Assembly (NCBI RefSeq): GCF_028613635.1
Contig: NZ_JAQRMY010000005.1
Coordinates: 154,016 to 218,015, forward strand
Direction: 5' to 3'
DNA: 64,000 bases
Origin: Devosia sp. ZB163
GTDB lineage: Bacteria; Pseudomonadota; Alphaproteobacteria; Rhizobiales; Devosiaceae
Of the stretch, positions 51,044 to 59,272 are shown in pieces; position 1 is the first letter of the stretch, and each line of letters begins with the position of its first letter. The position numbers and the translations under genes are program-made. The notes under the pieces were generated by a model. That model made no database searches. It was given only the letters and a program-made list of their open reading frames with translations, and was not told the DNA's origin.

Positions 51044-52777
51044 TCAGCCAGCGGTGACGGTCGAGTAGAACTCCTGGCTGCGCTGCAGATCGGCATAGAT
51101 GCCGTCGCGGTCGAGCAGCTGAGCGTGGGTCCCTTCCTCGACGACGCCGCCCTTGTCGATGACGAGGATGCGATCGGCATTGCGGATGGTGGCGAGGCGG
51201 TGGGCGATGATCAGCGTGGTGCGACCCCTCGCGAGTTCGCTCAGCGAGGCCTGGATCAGCTGCTCGGTTGCCGTGTCGAGCGCCGAGGTCGCCTCGTCGA
51301 GGATCAGGATGGGCGGGTTCTTGAGGAACATGCGGGCGATGGCGAGGCGCTGCTTCTGCCCGCCCGAGAGCCTGACGCCACGTTCGCCCACGATAGTGTC
51401 GAGCCCGGCGGGCAGGCCTTCGATCACGCTCTCGCGTTGGGCCCGGCGGGCCGCGTCCATGATCTCGTCGTCGCTGGCATCAAGCCGGCCGTAGGCGATG
51501 TTGTCGCGCACGGTGCCGCCGAACAGGAATACGTCCTGCTGCACCACGCCGATCTGGGCGCGGAGCGAGGCCTGCGTCATGTCGCGGATATCGACGCCGT
51601 CGATGCTGATGGAGCCGCCGGTGAGTTCATAGAAGCGCGGCAGCAGCGCACAGATGGTGGTCTTGCCGGCGCCGGACGGGCCGACCAGCGCGATGGTCTC
51701 GCCGGCGCGGATGGTGAGGTTGAGATTTTCGATGACGCGCGCGCCGTTCGAATAGGCGAAGTCGGCATCGCGGTAGACGATGTCGCCCTTGAACGTGTCG
51801 ACCGTCACGGCGCCGGGCCGGTCATCGACATCGGGCGCGGTGGCCATCAGGTCATTGAAGCGCTTGAGGCCGGCAAAGCCTTGCGGATAGCTTTCGAGCA
51901 CGGCGGTGATCTTGTTGATCGGGCGCATGAACACCTCGACGAGCAGCAGGAAGCCGACAAAGCCGCCATAGCTCAGCGTGCCATCGACGACGAAGTAGGT
52001 GCCGGCGACCATGATCACGACCTGGAGCAGGCGCGTGGAGAGGTAACTCAGCGTGATCGACGCGGTCATCATGCGGTAGGCGTCGAGTTTGGTCTTGCGG
52101 TAGCCCTCGTTGTCGCGCTCGAACAGGGCCTGCTCGTGGTGCTCGTTGGCGAAGGCCTTCACGACCCGGATGCCGCCCATGCTCTCTGAGACACGGGTGT
52201 TGAACTTGCCGACGCGGCCGAAGAGCTCCTGCCAGTTGATCGTCAGCTTCGAGCCGTAGACGGCGGCGAGCCAGGTGACGACCGGCACGATTGCGCAGGT
52301 GATGAGCGCCAGCTGCCAGTGGAGCGTCAGCATCAGGATCAGCGCGCCGATGAAGGTCATCACGGCGACCAGCACGTCCTCGGGCCCGTGGTGAGCCACC
52401 TCGCCGATCTGCTCGAGGTCCTTGGTGACGTGGGTGATGAGCTCGCCGGTCTGCTTCACGTCGTAAAAGCTGAAGCTGAGCTTGGTGAGGTGCGCGAAGG
52501 CGAGGCGGCGCAGGTCGGTCTCGATGCTGATGCCGAGCACGTGGCCGAAGTAGTTCACCACGCCCATCAGCATGGTGTTGAAGATGTAGACGGCCAGCAG
52601 TCCGCCCGCCGCGAGGAAGATGATCGGCCAGTTTGCGCTGGGCAGCAGCTGATCGACGAAGGTCTTCACCGCCGAGGGGAAGGCGAGCTCGAGCAGGCCG
52701 AGAACAACGGCGGCGCCGAAATCGAGAATCAGCAAGCCCTTGTAGGGGCGGTAGTATCGGAAGAAATCGCGCAGCAT
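51044..52777 (-). CDS. ABC exporter, fused permease/ATPase (MsbA-like)
   Basis: A 577-residue half-transporter. Six membrane segments (about 15-300) are followed by a nucleotide-binding domain with Walker A GPSGAGKTT (about 365), signature LSGGQKQ (about 470), Walker B ILILDEA (about 489) and H-loop IAHRL. It works as a homodimer exporting lipids or small molecules. It begins 39 bases after the siderophore-binding protein stop in the same direction, so it may belong to the iron operon and could export a siderophore; that is inference. Confidence 0.92.
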   Translation of the reverse strand: MLRDFFRYYRPYKGLLILDFGAAVVLGLLELAFPSAVKTFVDQLLPSANWPIIFLAAGGLLAVYIFNTMLMGVVNYFGHVLGISIETDLRRLAFAHLTKLSFSFYDVKQTGELITHVTKDLEQIGEVAHHGPEDVLVAVMTFIGALILMLTLHWQLALITCAIVPVVTWLAAVYGSKLTINWQELFGRVGKFNTRVSESMGGIRVVKAFANEHHEQALFERDNEGYRKTKLDAYRMMTASITLSYLSTRLLQVVIMVAGTYFVVDGTLSYGGFVGFLLLVEVFMRPINKITAVLESYPQGFAGLKRFNDLMATAPDVDDRPGAVTVDTFKGDIVYRDADFAYSNGARVIENLNLTIRAGETIALVGPSGAGKTTICALLPRFYELTGGSISIDGVDIRDMTQASLRAQIGVVQQDVFLFGGTVRDNIAYGRLDASDDEIMDAARRAQRESVIEGLPAGLDTIVGERGVRLSGGQKQRLAIARMFLKNPPILILDEATSALDTATEQLIQASLSELARGRTTLIIAHRLATIRNADRILVIDKGGVVEEGTHAQLLDRDGIYADLQRSQEFYSTVTAG

Positions 52778-52816
52778 GGGGTGCCCCCGATAGAGGGCAC
52801 CCGCCCTCGGGTCAAC

Positions 52817-53794
52817 TTACTTGAGCCTGGATGCAAGCTCGGGGATGAAGCGATCGAGCATCCACGGGATCGACAATGCACTGGGCGCAGAGGTCGCCAT
52901 GACGAAGCTCTTGTCGGTCATGCGCACGTGGCGGCCGTCAGCGATGGGCTTGAAGCGCTGGACCAGCGGGCTCTGGTAGAGCGCGTCGGAGGCCGCATCG
53001 CCCTCATCGAGGGTGATGGCCACGTCGGCATCGAGGGTCGCGAGGTTCTCGTAGCTCACCGTGAAATAGTAGCCGGGCTGCTTGGACAGTTCCTCGACGC
53101 CCGCCGAGGCCTTTAGGCCGAGCTCTTCGAGCAGGTACACGCGCGGATCGGTCTTGGAATAGACGTTCATCCCCGCTTCCCCGACCCAGAGCGAGCCGAA
53201 GGTGAAGGTCTTGCCGGCGAACTCGGGATGCGCGCTGGCGGCCTCGGCGAGCTTTGCGCTCGTTGCGTCGATCAGCGCCTGTGCCTCGGCCGATTTGCCC
53301 AGGGCCTTGCCGGCGATCAGCGTCACATCCTGCCACGAGGCGGCCCAGGCGGCGCTGGCATAGGCGACGGTGGGCGCAATGGCCGAGAGCCGGTCGTACT
53401 GTTCCTGGGTGACGCCGCTATAGGGGGCGAGGATCAGCTCGGGCTGGGTCGCGAGCACGTCCTCATAGGGGATGTCGGAGTCGAAGTTGATGATCTTGGG
53501 CTCGGGGCCGCCGAGCCTGTCGATGGCCTTGCGCACCCAGGGAAGGACGCCCTTCTCGTCACCGCCCCATTTCTGCTCGGGGATGGCAACGGGAACCTGA
53601 CCCAGCGCCAGCACGGCGTCCTGCGTCATCCAGCCGATGGTCACGATGCGCTGGGGGGGCGCCGGAATGGTGGTCTCTCCGTAGACATGGGTGAGGGTCA
53701 CCGGGAAGGCGTCCTGCGCCGCAGCCGGGAGTGCTCCCGTCAGCGCGAAGGCAAGCGCGAGGACGCCGAGGGCGCGGCGGGTGAGGGTCGGCAT
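52817..53794 (-). CDS. Iron-siderophore ABC transporter substrate-binding protein
   Basis: A 325-residue periplasmic binding protein of the FepB/FhuD/FecB cluster (PF01497): signal peptide about 1-26, then VTLTHVYGETTIPAPPQRIVTIG and the interdomain helix typical of class III proteins. It delivers ferric siderophores to the FepDG-like permease encoded upstream. ATG 53794 has GGAG upstream within the mini-ORF, which it overlaps by one base. Confidence 0.92.
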   Translation of the reverse strand: MPTLTRRALGVLALAFALTGALPAAAQDAFPVTLTHVYGETTIPAPPQRIVTIGWMTQDAVLALGQVPVAIPEQKWGGDEKGVLPWVRKAIDRLGGPEPKIINFDSDIPYEDVLATQPELILAPYSGVTQEQYDRLSAIAPTVAYASAAWAASWQDVTLIAGKALGKSAEAQALIDATSAKLAEAASAHPEFAGKTFTFGSLWVGEAGMNVYSKTDPRVYLLEELGLKASAGVEELSKQPGYYFTVSYENLATLDADVAITLDEGDAASDALYQSPLVQRFKPIADGRHVRMTDKSFVMATSAPSALSIPWMLDRFIPELASRLK

Positions 53795-53853
53795 CAGCTG
53801 GCTCCGTATTGTGCGACGAAGGCGTCGAGGCCTGCGCGGTGCGTGAGCTTCAT
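53794..53853 (-). CDS. 19-residue mini-ORF bridging two iron transport genes
   Basis: MKLTHRAGLDAFVAQYGAS. The ATG overlaps the ATPase gene stop (ATGA) and the stop overlaps the binding-protein start (TGATG). GAGGAG lies 8 bases upstream. The peptide has no known family. It may couple translation of the two flanking genes or be the relic of a lost gene. Confidence 0.45.
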   Translation of the reverse strand: MKLTHRAGLDAFVAQYGAS

Positions 53854-54698
53854 TTGAACTGCTCCTCGAAGGGATGGAGGTTGCCGCCCTTGGGAACGAT
53901 CAGCGGCGTGTGGGATACGGGGTCCTCGATGACGAGGCAGGCGATGCCGAAGACCTGCTCGACCAGTTCGGCGGTTACGATGTCGGCCGGCCGACCCTCG
54001 GCGAGGACCGCCCCGTCGCGCATGGCGATGAGGTGGCTGGCATAGCGGCAGGCATGGTTGAGATCGTGCAGCACCGCAACCACCGTCTGGCCCTTGCCGC
54101 GGTTGAGCTCGCGCAGCAACTCGAGCAGTTCGATCTGGTGGGCGATGTCGAGGAAGGTGGTGGGCTCGTCGAGCAGGAGGATCGGGGTCTGCTGCGCCAG
54201 CACCATGGCGACCCAGACGCGCTGACGCTGGCCGCCCGAGAGCTCGTCCACGAGCCGATGCGAAAACCCCGTCACCTTGGTTGCGGCCATGGCCTCGATG
54301 ACAGCAGCCTCATCTTCCCTGGACCACTGGCGGATCAGCTTCTGGTGCGGGTAGCGGCCGCGAGCAACGAGGTCGGCGACGGTGATGCCGTCGGGTGCGA
54401 TCGAGGTCTGGGGCAGCAGACCGAGCGTGCGGGCCACCTCACGGGCCGGGTGGCCGTGGATGGTCTTGCCGTCGAGCAGCACTTCGCCGGCGGTTGGCTT
54501 GAGCAGCCGGGCGAGTGCGCGAAGCAGGGTGGACTTGCCGCAGGCATTGGGCCCGACGATCACGGTGAAGGACTGGTCGGGGATCGCGACGTTGAGGTGC
54601 TCGGCGATTATCCGCCGGTCGTAGCCGATGGTGATGTCGCGGGCGCTGAGCCGGCTCGTCGTAGTGCGTTCGGGGTCGTGCTCATTCATCTCGGCCAT
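53850..54698 (-). CDS. Iron-siderophore ABC transporter ATP-binding protein
   Basis: A 282-residue ATPase of the FepC/FecE type. Walker A is GPNACGKST (49-57), with the Q-loop near LLPQTS, signature LSGGQRQR (about 155) and Walker B ILLLDEPTTFLD. It energises uptake through the two permease subunits. It starts two bases after the upstream permease stop. Confidence 0.95.
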   Translation of the reverse strand: MAEMNEHDPERTTTSRLSARDITIGYDRRIIAEHLNVAIPDQSFTVIVGPNACGKSTLLRALARLLKPTAGEVLLDGKTIHGHPAREVARTLGLLPQTSIAPDGITVADLVARGRYPHQKLIRQWSREDEAAVIEAMAATKVTGFSHRLVDELSGGQRQRVWVAMVLAQQTPILLLDEPTTFLDIAHQIELLELLRELNRGKGQTVVAVLHDLNHACRYASHLIAMRDGAVLAEGRPADIVTAELVEQVFGIACLVIEDPVSHTPLIVPKGGNLHPFEEQFK

Positions 54699-54699
54699 C

Positions 54700-55764
54700 T
54701 CAGCGGCGGGCCTCGCGCATCAGGAGGCAGGCGAAGTAGAGCCCGCCGATGCATACGGTGACGATGCCGACGGGCAGTTGGGTGGGAGCAAAAGCCCGTT
54801 GGGCGAGGAAGTCGGCTGCGGCCAGCAGCAGTGCCCCCATGCACGCAGACGGCAGCAGCGCGACCCCCGCCGAACCGCTGAGGCGCCGCGCAATCTGCGG
54901 CGCCGACAGCGCGACGAACATGATCGGACCGGCAGCGGCCGTAACGGTCGCGGTGAGTGCGACGCCCACGACGGTTAGGCCGAGCCGCGTTCCTTCGGCG
55001 TTGACGCCGAGGGCCCGTGCCGCGTCGTCGCCCATCTCGAGCTGATGCATCGGGCGCGACAGGATCAGCGCACATGGCAGGAGAAGGGCGAGGATCACCG
55101 AGACCTGCAGCAGCCGATCAAGGCCGAGCCCGTTGAGCGAGCCTGCGCCCCAGGTAGCGGCCGCCATCGCGACCTCCAGTTGGGCGCGCATCAGCATCCA
55201 GGTGTTGAGCGAGGTCAGCATGGCGCTGACGCCGATGCCGACGATGATCAGCCGGAAGCCCTGCACGCCGCCGCGCCAGGCGAGCAGGTAGACGGCAAGG
55301 GCGGTGAGGATGCCGCCGGCGAGCGCTCCACCAGCCACGGCAACGAAGCCACCGCCGGTCATGGTGATGATGACCAGGGCGCCCGTATAGGCACCGGCAT
55401 TGAAGCCGATCACGTCGGGGCTCCCCAGCGGGTTGCGCGTCAGCGACTGGAAGATCGCGCCCGAGACGCCAAGTGCTGCGCCCATGATCAGCGCCAGCAG
55501 GGTGCGCGGCAGGCGCCACTCGACCACCACCATGTGAAGCTTGGCCGAGGCCTGGCCAAACAGTGCGCCGATGACCTGATCGACCGGGATCTGGTACTCG
55601 CCGCTCGCGAGCGTCAGCACAGCGACGGCGACGGCGAGTACCAGGAGGACACCACAAATGGTGAGGGTGCGGAGGTCGAGCCGCTGCGAGAAGCGCTCGC
55701 CGAACAGGCGCACGATGCCCGTCGGACGCCCGAAGGCGATGCCGGTCGTCGGCGTGTCGCTCAT
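54700..55764 (-). CDS. Iron-siderophore ABC transporter permease (FepG-like)
   Basis: A 354-residue FecCD-family permease with about 9-10 membrane segments. The family blocks LPRTLLALIMGAALGVSGA and RNPLGSPDVIGFNAGA are present, and the cytosolic coupling loop lies near AARALGVNAEGTRL. It pairs with the other permease gene, which it overlaps by four bases (ATGA). Confidence 0.95.
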   Translation of the reverse strand: MSDTPTTGIAFGRPTGIVRLFGERFSQRLDLRTLTICGVLLVLAVAVAVLTLASGEYQIPVDQVIGALFGQASAKLHMVVVEWRLPRTLLALIMGAALGVSGAIFQSLTRNPLGSPDVIGFNAGAYTGALVIITMTGGGFVAVAGGALAGGILTALAVYLLAWRGGVQGFRLIIVGIGVSAMLTSLNTWMLMRAQLEVAMAAATWGAGSLNGLGLDRLLQVSVILALLLPCALILSRPMHQLEMGDDAARALGVNAEGTRLGLTVVGVALTATVTAAAGPIMFVALSAPQIARRLSGSAGVALLPSACMGALLLAAADFLAQRAFAPTQLPVGIVTVCIGGLYFACLLMREARR

Positions 55765-56804
55765 AGCCCGCTCACTTTCCGTCGGCGGGCGAGGAGGATC
55801 AGGACGGGAGCGCCGATGAAGGCGGTCACGATGCCGACCTGCAACTCGCCCGGGCGCATGACGATGCGGCCAATGATGTCGGCCGAGAGCACCAGGATCG
55901 GCGCCAGGACGATCGTGTAGGCGGTGATCCAGCGCTGGTCCGGCCCGACGATCCAGCGGGCGACATGCGGCACCATCAGGCCGACGAAGCCGATCGGCCC
56001 GGCCGCGGCGGTCGCCGCACCGGCGAGCAGCGTCACCGCAACGATGACCACGGCCCGGATCCGGGCGATGTTGGCGCCCAGCGCGGCGGCGAGGTCGTCG
56101 CCCAGCGCCACGGCGTTGAGGGGGCGGGCGACGACTGCGGCAAGGCCGATGCCGAAGAGGATGAAGGGGGCGATGACATAGACGGTGTCCATGCCTGCGA
56201 CGGCGAGCGAACCGGCATTCCAGAACCGCATCCGGTCGAAGGTTTCGGGGGCGAGGAGGGCGAGGCCGGAGGTAATGCCGCCCAGCACGGCGCCGATCGC
56301 GATGCCGGCAAGCGTCAGTCGGATCGGCGTCGCCGCGCCGCGCCCGACCGAGCCGATGGCATAGACCAGAACCGTCGCAGCGATGGCCCCGAGGAAGGCG
56401 AACCAGATGTACTGGTGGATCGTGGAGATGCCGAACAGGCCCACGCCCACCGAGACGGCGAAGGCGGCGCCGGCATTGACGCCGAGGATGCCGGGATCGG
56501 CCAGCGGGTTGCGTGTCAGCGCCTGGATCAGGGCGCCGGCGAGCCCGAGCGCCATGCCCACTAGGAGCCCGAGCACGGTACGCGGCAGGCGCAGGGCCAT
56601 GATGATCGCGTGGTCGTCGCTGTCATTGTAGGCAAATAAAGCCTCGATGACCGTCGGCAGTGGAATGTCCTTGGATCCGACCGCGATGCTGGCGAGGAGG
56701 ACAAGCACGAGCAGTCCCAGCGCCACGAGCAGCCAGGACATGCGGCCGGCATTGGTCTCGGCGAGGCCGGGACGCCGCTCGGCACCTGACGCGGCAGTGC
56801 TCAC
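55761..56804 (-). CDS. Iron-siderophore ABC transporter permease (FepD-like)
   Basis: A 347-residue FecCD-family permease, paralogous to its neighbour (LPRTVLGLLVGMALGLAGALIQ and TRNPLADPGILGVNAGA). First gene of the import operon. The GTG at 56804 has GGAGG seven bases upstream. The frame is open further upstream but without membrane-protein character. A promoter-like sequence lies at 56887-56915. Confidence 0.94.
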   Translation of the reverse strand: MSTAASGAERRPGLAETNAGRMSWLLVALGLLVLVLLASIAVGSKDIPLPTVIEALFAYNDSDDHAIIMALRLPRTVLGLLVGMALGLAGALIQALTRNPLADPGILGVNAGAAFAVSVGVGLFGISTIHQYIWFAFLGAIAATVLVYAIGSVGRGAATPIRLTLAGIAIGAVLGGITSGLALLAPETFDRMRFWNAGSLAVAGMDTVYVIAPFILFGIGLAAVVARPLNAVALGDDLAAALGANIARIRAVVIVAVTLLAGAATAAAGPIGFVGLMVPHVARWIVGPDQRWITAYTIVLAPILVLSADIIGRIVMRPGELQVGIVTAFIGAPVLILLARRRKVSGL

Positions 56805-56886
56805 CGTCCGTCCTCCAGGCCGTTCCGCTGCTGGGATGCTTGCGCGCGCAAGGGTGTGACCTCTCCAGGCCATTCCGATCGGCGTA

Positions 56887-56915
56887 GCGCTACAAATTTG
56901 GATATCGGCAGTCAA
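56887..56915 (-). promoter_or_regulatory. Possible promoter of the iron import operon
   Basis: On the minus strand TTGACT (56910-56915) and TAGCGC (56887-56892) are 17 bases apart, about 85 bases before the first permease start. An AT-rich block (CAAATTT) lies in the spacer. No clear Fur, RirA or Irr box was identified. Confidence 0.35.
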
Positions 56916-57012
56916 CTTTCTTGTGAGCGATACGGTGCAGCCGGCCTGTTGTTGCCGGTGCAAGCTCGTTGCTATGGTCGGCGCCATTCACTCGAGCCAA
57001 CGGAGAGGCAGC

Positions 57013-57438
57013 ATGAAGCGCACGGCCACGGCGAACTGGGGCGGCACCCTGAAAGAGGGCGGCGGCACCCTCGAGTCACAGAGCGGGGCCATCCGCGGAC
57101 TACCCTATACCTTCAAGGGGCGCTTCGAGGACGAGGAGGGCCGTTCGGGCACCAATCCCGAGGAGCTGATCGCTGCAGCCCATTCCGGCTGCTTTGCCAT
57201 GCAGCTCAGCGCCTATCTCGCCGAGAACGGGACGCCGGCGGAGAACCTGAAGGTGACGGCAGCGGTCGAACTCATCCCGGGCACCGGCATCACCGGCAGC
57301 GCGCTCACTCTCGAGGGGAAGGTTCCCGGCATCGACGCGGCCAAATTCACCGAGCTTGCCGAGAAGGCCAAGGCGAACTGCCCGGTTTCGAAGGCGCTGG
57401 GCGCCATCAACGTCACGCTCGACGCCCGCCTCGTCTGA
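57013..57438 (+). CDS. osmC: OsmC-family peroxiredoxin
   Basis: A 141-residue thiol peroxidase that reduces organic hydroperoxides. Peroxidatic C60 in HSGCFAMQ, resolving C123 in ANCPVSKAL, and Arg in GRSGTNPEELIAAAH. The AWGGxLKEGxGT start is OsmC rather than Ohr type. ATG 57013 has GGAGAGG upstream. A terminator follows. Confidence 0.93.
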   Translation: MKRTATANWGGTLKEGGGTLESQSGAIRGLPYTFKGRFEDEEGRSGTNPEELIAAAHSGCFAMQLSAYLAENGTPAENLKVTAAVELIPGTGITGSALTLEGKVPGIDAAKFTELAEKAKANCPVSKALGAINVTLDARLV

Positions 57439-57537
57439 TCAAGAAAAAACGCGATCGCACGGAACCATCCCTTCGCGACGGCGTTTACTGGAAGTGATCA
57501 GATGCTACTCGAAAGGGAAGTCTCAGATTGCAAAGCG

Positions 57538-57569
57538 GCGGGAGGACCGGCGAAAGCCAGCCCTCCCGC
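57538..57569 (+). terminator. Possible terminator after osmC
   Basis: GCGGGAGG (57538-57545) pairs with CCTCCCGC (57562-57569); an inner GGC-GAAA-GCC forms a second stem. It is followed by TGTTGTTTC. It lies about 100 bases past the osmC stop. Confidence 0.5.
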
Positions 57570-57602
57570 TGTTGTTTCTGGCCCAGCGCATTCCCCGACA
57601 GT

Positions 57603-58319
57603 TCAGATCTGTGCTTGCCGCCAGTCCGGCCAGGCCGCCACGTAGTGGACGCGGCGCGTGTGACGGGCGAATTCGCCGAATGGGGCCACCTCCCATTTCC
57701 AGCGCAGGCCCGATCTCGGCACGCGCCAGCCATGCAGCAGGTCAGCGCTGTCGAGCACGACGCCATGGCGGTTGAACACGCGGTAGTCGAGATCGGTGAC
57801 GAGTGTCACCGGACAGGGCAGGGCGGCCAGCTGCTCGAGATGGCCCGACACGATCCGTGCCCCGTCGCTTCCCGCTTGCGTGGCAAGCGCGCTGACCACA
57901 TTGGCCGAGATGACCCAGTCGAGATCGGGGATCTCGGCGAGGAAGCCGAGCGGGGCCGGGCAGCCGGCATGGCCGAGGTCGCGCCACTGCAGTTCGATGT
58001 TCCCATAGCGCGCGAGGCGTGGCGTGATGGTGGAGAGATGCGCGCGGTCGACGAGGATTACGCGCCGGAAGGTGCGGGCCAGCGACTCGAGCGGAATATC
58101 GTAGAGCGGCCCCGACCCCAGCACGACGATCGCTCGCCGGACTGCGAAGTCGTCGATCGTGGTGTCGATGAGGCTGCGGGCATGGGCCATGTGCGGAGCC
58201 CAGGCCCGGCCCTGGCGCTGGCCGAGGGACCAGTAGCGCACTGCATCACGCAGGTGCGGGCGGAACGCCGGAGGCGTCGCGCGGTAGCTCGCGGCATGGA
58301 CGGACAGTTCGGCGAGCAT
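57603..58319 (-). CDS. Hypothetical protein with Rossmann/methyltransferase-like core
   Basis: A 238-residue cytosolic protein. The stretch VVLGSGPLYDIPLESLA followed by a strand ending VILVDRAH is like motif I and the acidic loop of class I SAM-dependent methyltransferases, and LDWVISANVVSAL resembles motif IV. The N-terminal 60 residues are Arg/His-rich. No specific family recognised. Stand-alone gene converging on osmC. Confidence 0.65.
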   Translation of the reverse strand: MLAELSVHAASYRATPPAFRPHLRDAVRYWSLGQRQGRAWAPHMAHARSLIDTTIDDFAVRRAIVVLGSGPLYDIPLESLARTFRRVILVDRAHLSTITPRLARYGNIELQWRDLGHAGCPAPLGFLAEIPDLDWVISANVVSALATQAGSDGARIVSGHLEQLAALPCPVTLVTDLDYRVFNRHGVVLDSADLLHGWRVPRSGLRWKWEVAPFGEFARHTRRVHYVAAWPDWRQAQI

Positions 58320-58465
58320 CGTGTGTTGCAGCCCGGCAAGAGAATCGCCGTGATCCTACGAGGTCGGGCCCGGGGCGCAAGAATCGACATGGTCCGAGGC
58401 GGGTCGGGGAGGAATTTCGCCGCAATTTCGTGCAGGTTACGGCACGCGTCGTTAGGGGTCGGTCT

Positions 58466-59272
58466 TTGCTTGTTCGCGAAGTGCTTACAATTGCCGCGGC
58501 GGTGGCGCTGGCTGCCATGCCGATGACTGTCGCCGCCTGCGACGGCCTGGTCGACGGACCCAGGGGCCGCGTCGCGTCGGTGACTGACGGCGATACCGTC
58601 GTGCTCGATTCGGACATCGTCGTGCGGCTTATCGGGACGCAGGCACCCAAGCTGCCGCTGGGCCGCGAGGACTTCGAGACCTGGCCCAAGGCCGAGGAAT
58701 CGCGGGTAGCGCTGGAGCGGCTCGTTCTCGGCAAGCAGGTCGTCGTGCGCCATGGCGGCGAGCGGGTGGACCGGCACGGGCGCACGCTGGGCCAGCTCTT
58801 CATCACCGCTCCGGTCGAGACGTGGGTGCAGCAGCAGATGGTCGCCGACGGCTGGGCGCGGGTCTATTCCTTCCCGGATAACCGTGCGTGCGTGCCACAG
58901 TTGCTGGCAGTAGAGACACAGGCACGGCTGATGAAACTTGGCATCTGGGCCGATCCCTACTATTTCGTGCGGCGGGCGGGCCGGCCGGCAGATTTCGCCG
59001 GGCGTGCGGGCCGCTACGAGCTGGTTGAAGGTCGGGTGCTCATGGCCGATGAGGCACAGGGGCGCGTCTACCTCAACTTTGGCCGATCGTGGAAAGAGGA
59101 TTTCACCGCCGTGATCGACAAGGCGGCGTTGCAACTGTTTTCGCGGGGCGGACTTGATCCGCTGAGGCTCGATGGCGCGTTGGTACGGATCAGAGGCTGG
59201 GTGGATGAGAACGACGGACCGCGCGTTGAGATCACCCATCCCGAGCAGATAGAGGTTTTGCGCGCTCCATGA
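58466..59272 (+). CDS. Exported SNase-domain (thermonuclease-like) protein
   Basis: A 268-residue protein with a signal peptide (hydrophobic core about 7-25; the MTVAAC segment might be a lipobox). The staphylococcal-nuclease-like OB fold carries GRVASVTDGDTVVLDSD, IVVRLIGTQAPK and GERVDRHGRTLGQLF, matching the catalytic Arg/Asp/Glu region only in part. A second conserved C-terminal part (RVYLNFGRSWKEDFTAVI) is typical of alphaproteobacterial members. TTG 58466 has AGGGG upstream; a GTG at 58430 is an alternative. It overlaps the M48 gene by four bases. Confidence 0.82.
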   Translation: MLVREVLTIAAAVALAAMPMTVAACDGLVDGPRGRVASVTDGDTVVLDSDIVVRLIGTQAPKLPLGREDFETWPKAEESRVALERLVLGKQVVVRHGGERVDRHGRTLGQLFITAPVETWVQQQMVADGWARVYSFPDNRACVPQLLAVETQARLMKLGIWADPYYFVRRAGRPADFAGRAGRYELVEGRVLMADEAQGRVYLNFGRSWKEDFTAVIDKAALQLFSRGGLDPLRLDGALVRIRGWVDENDGPRVEITHPEQIEVLRAP

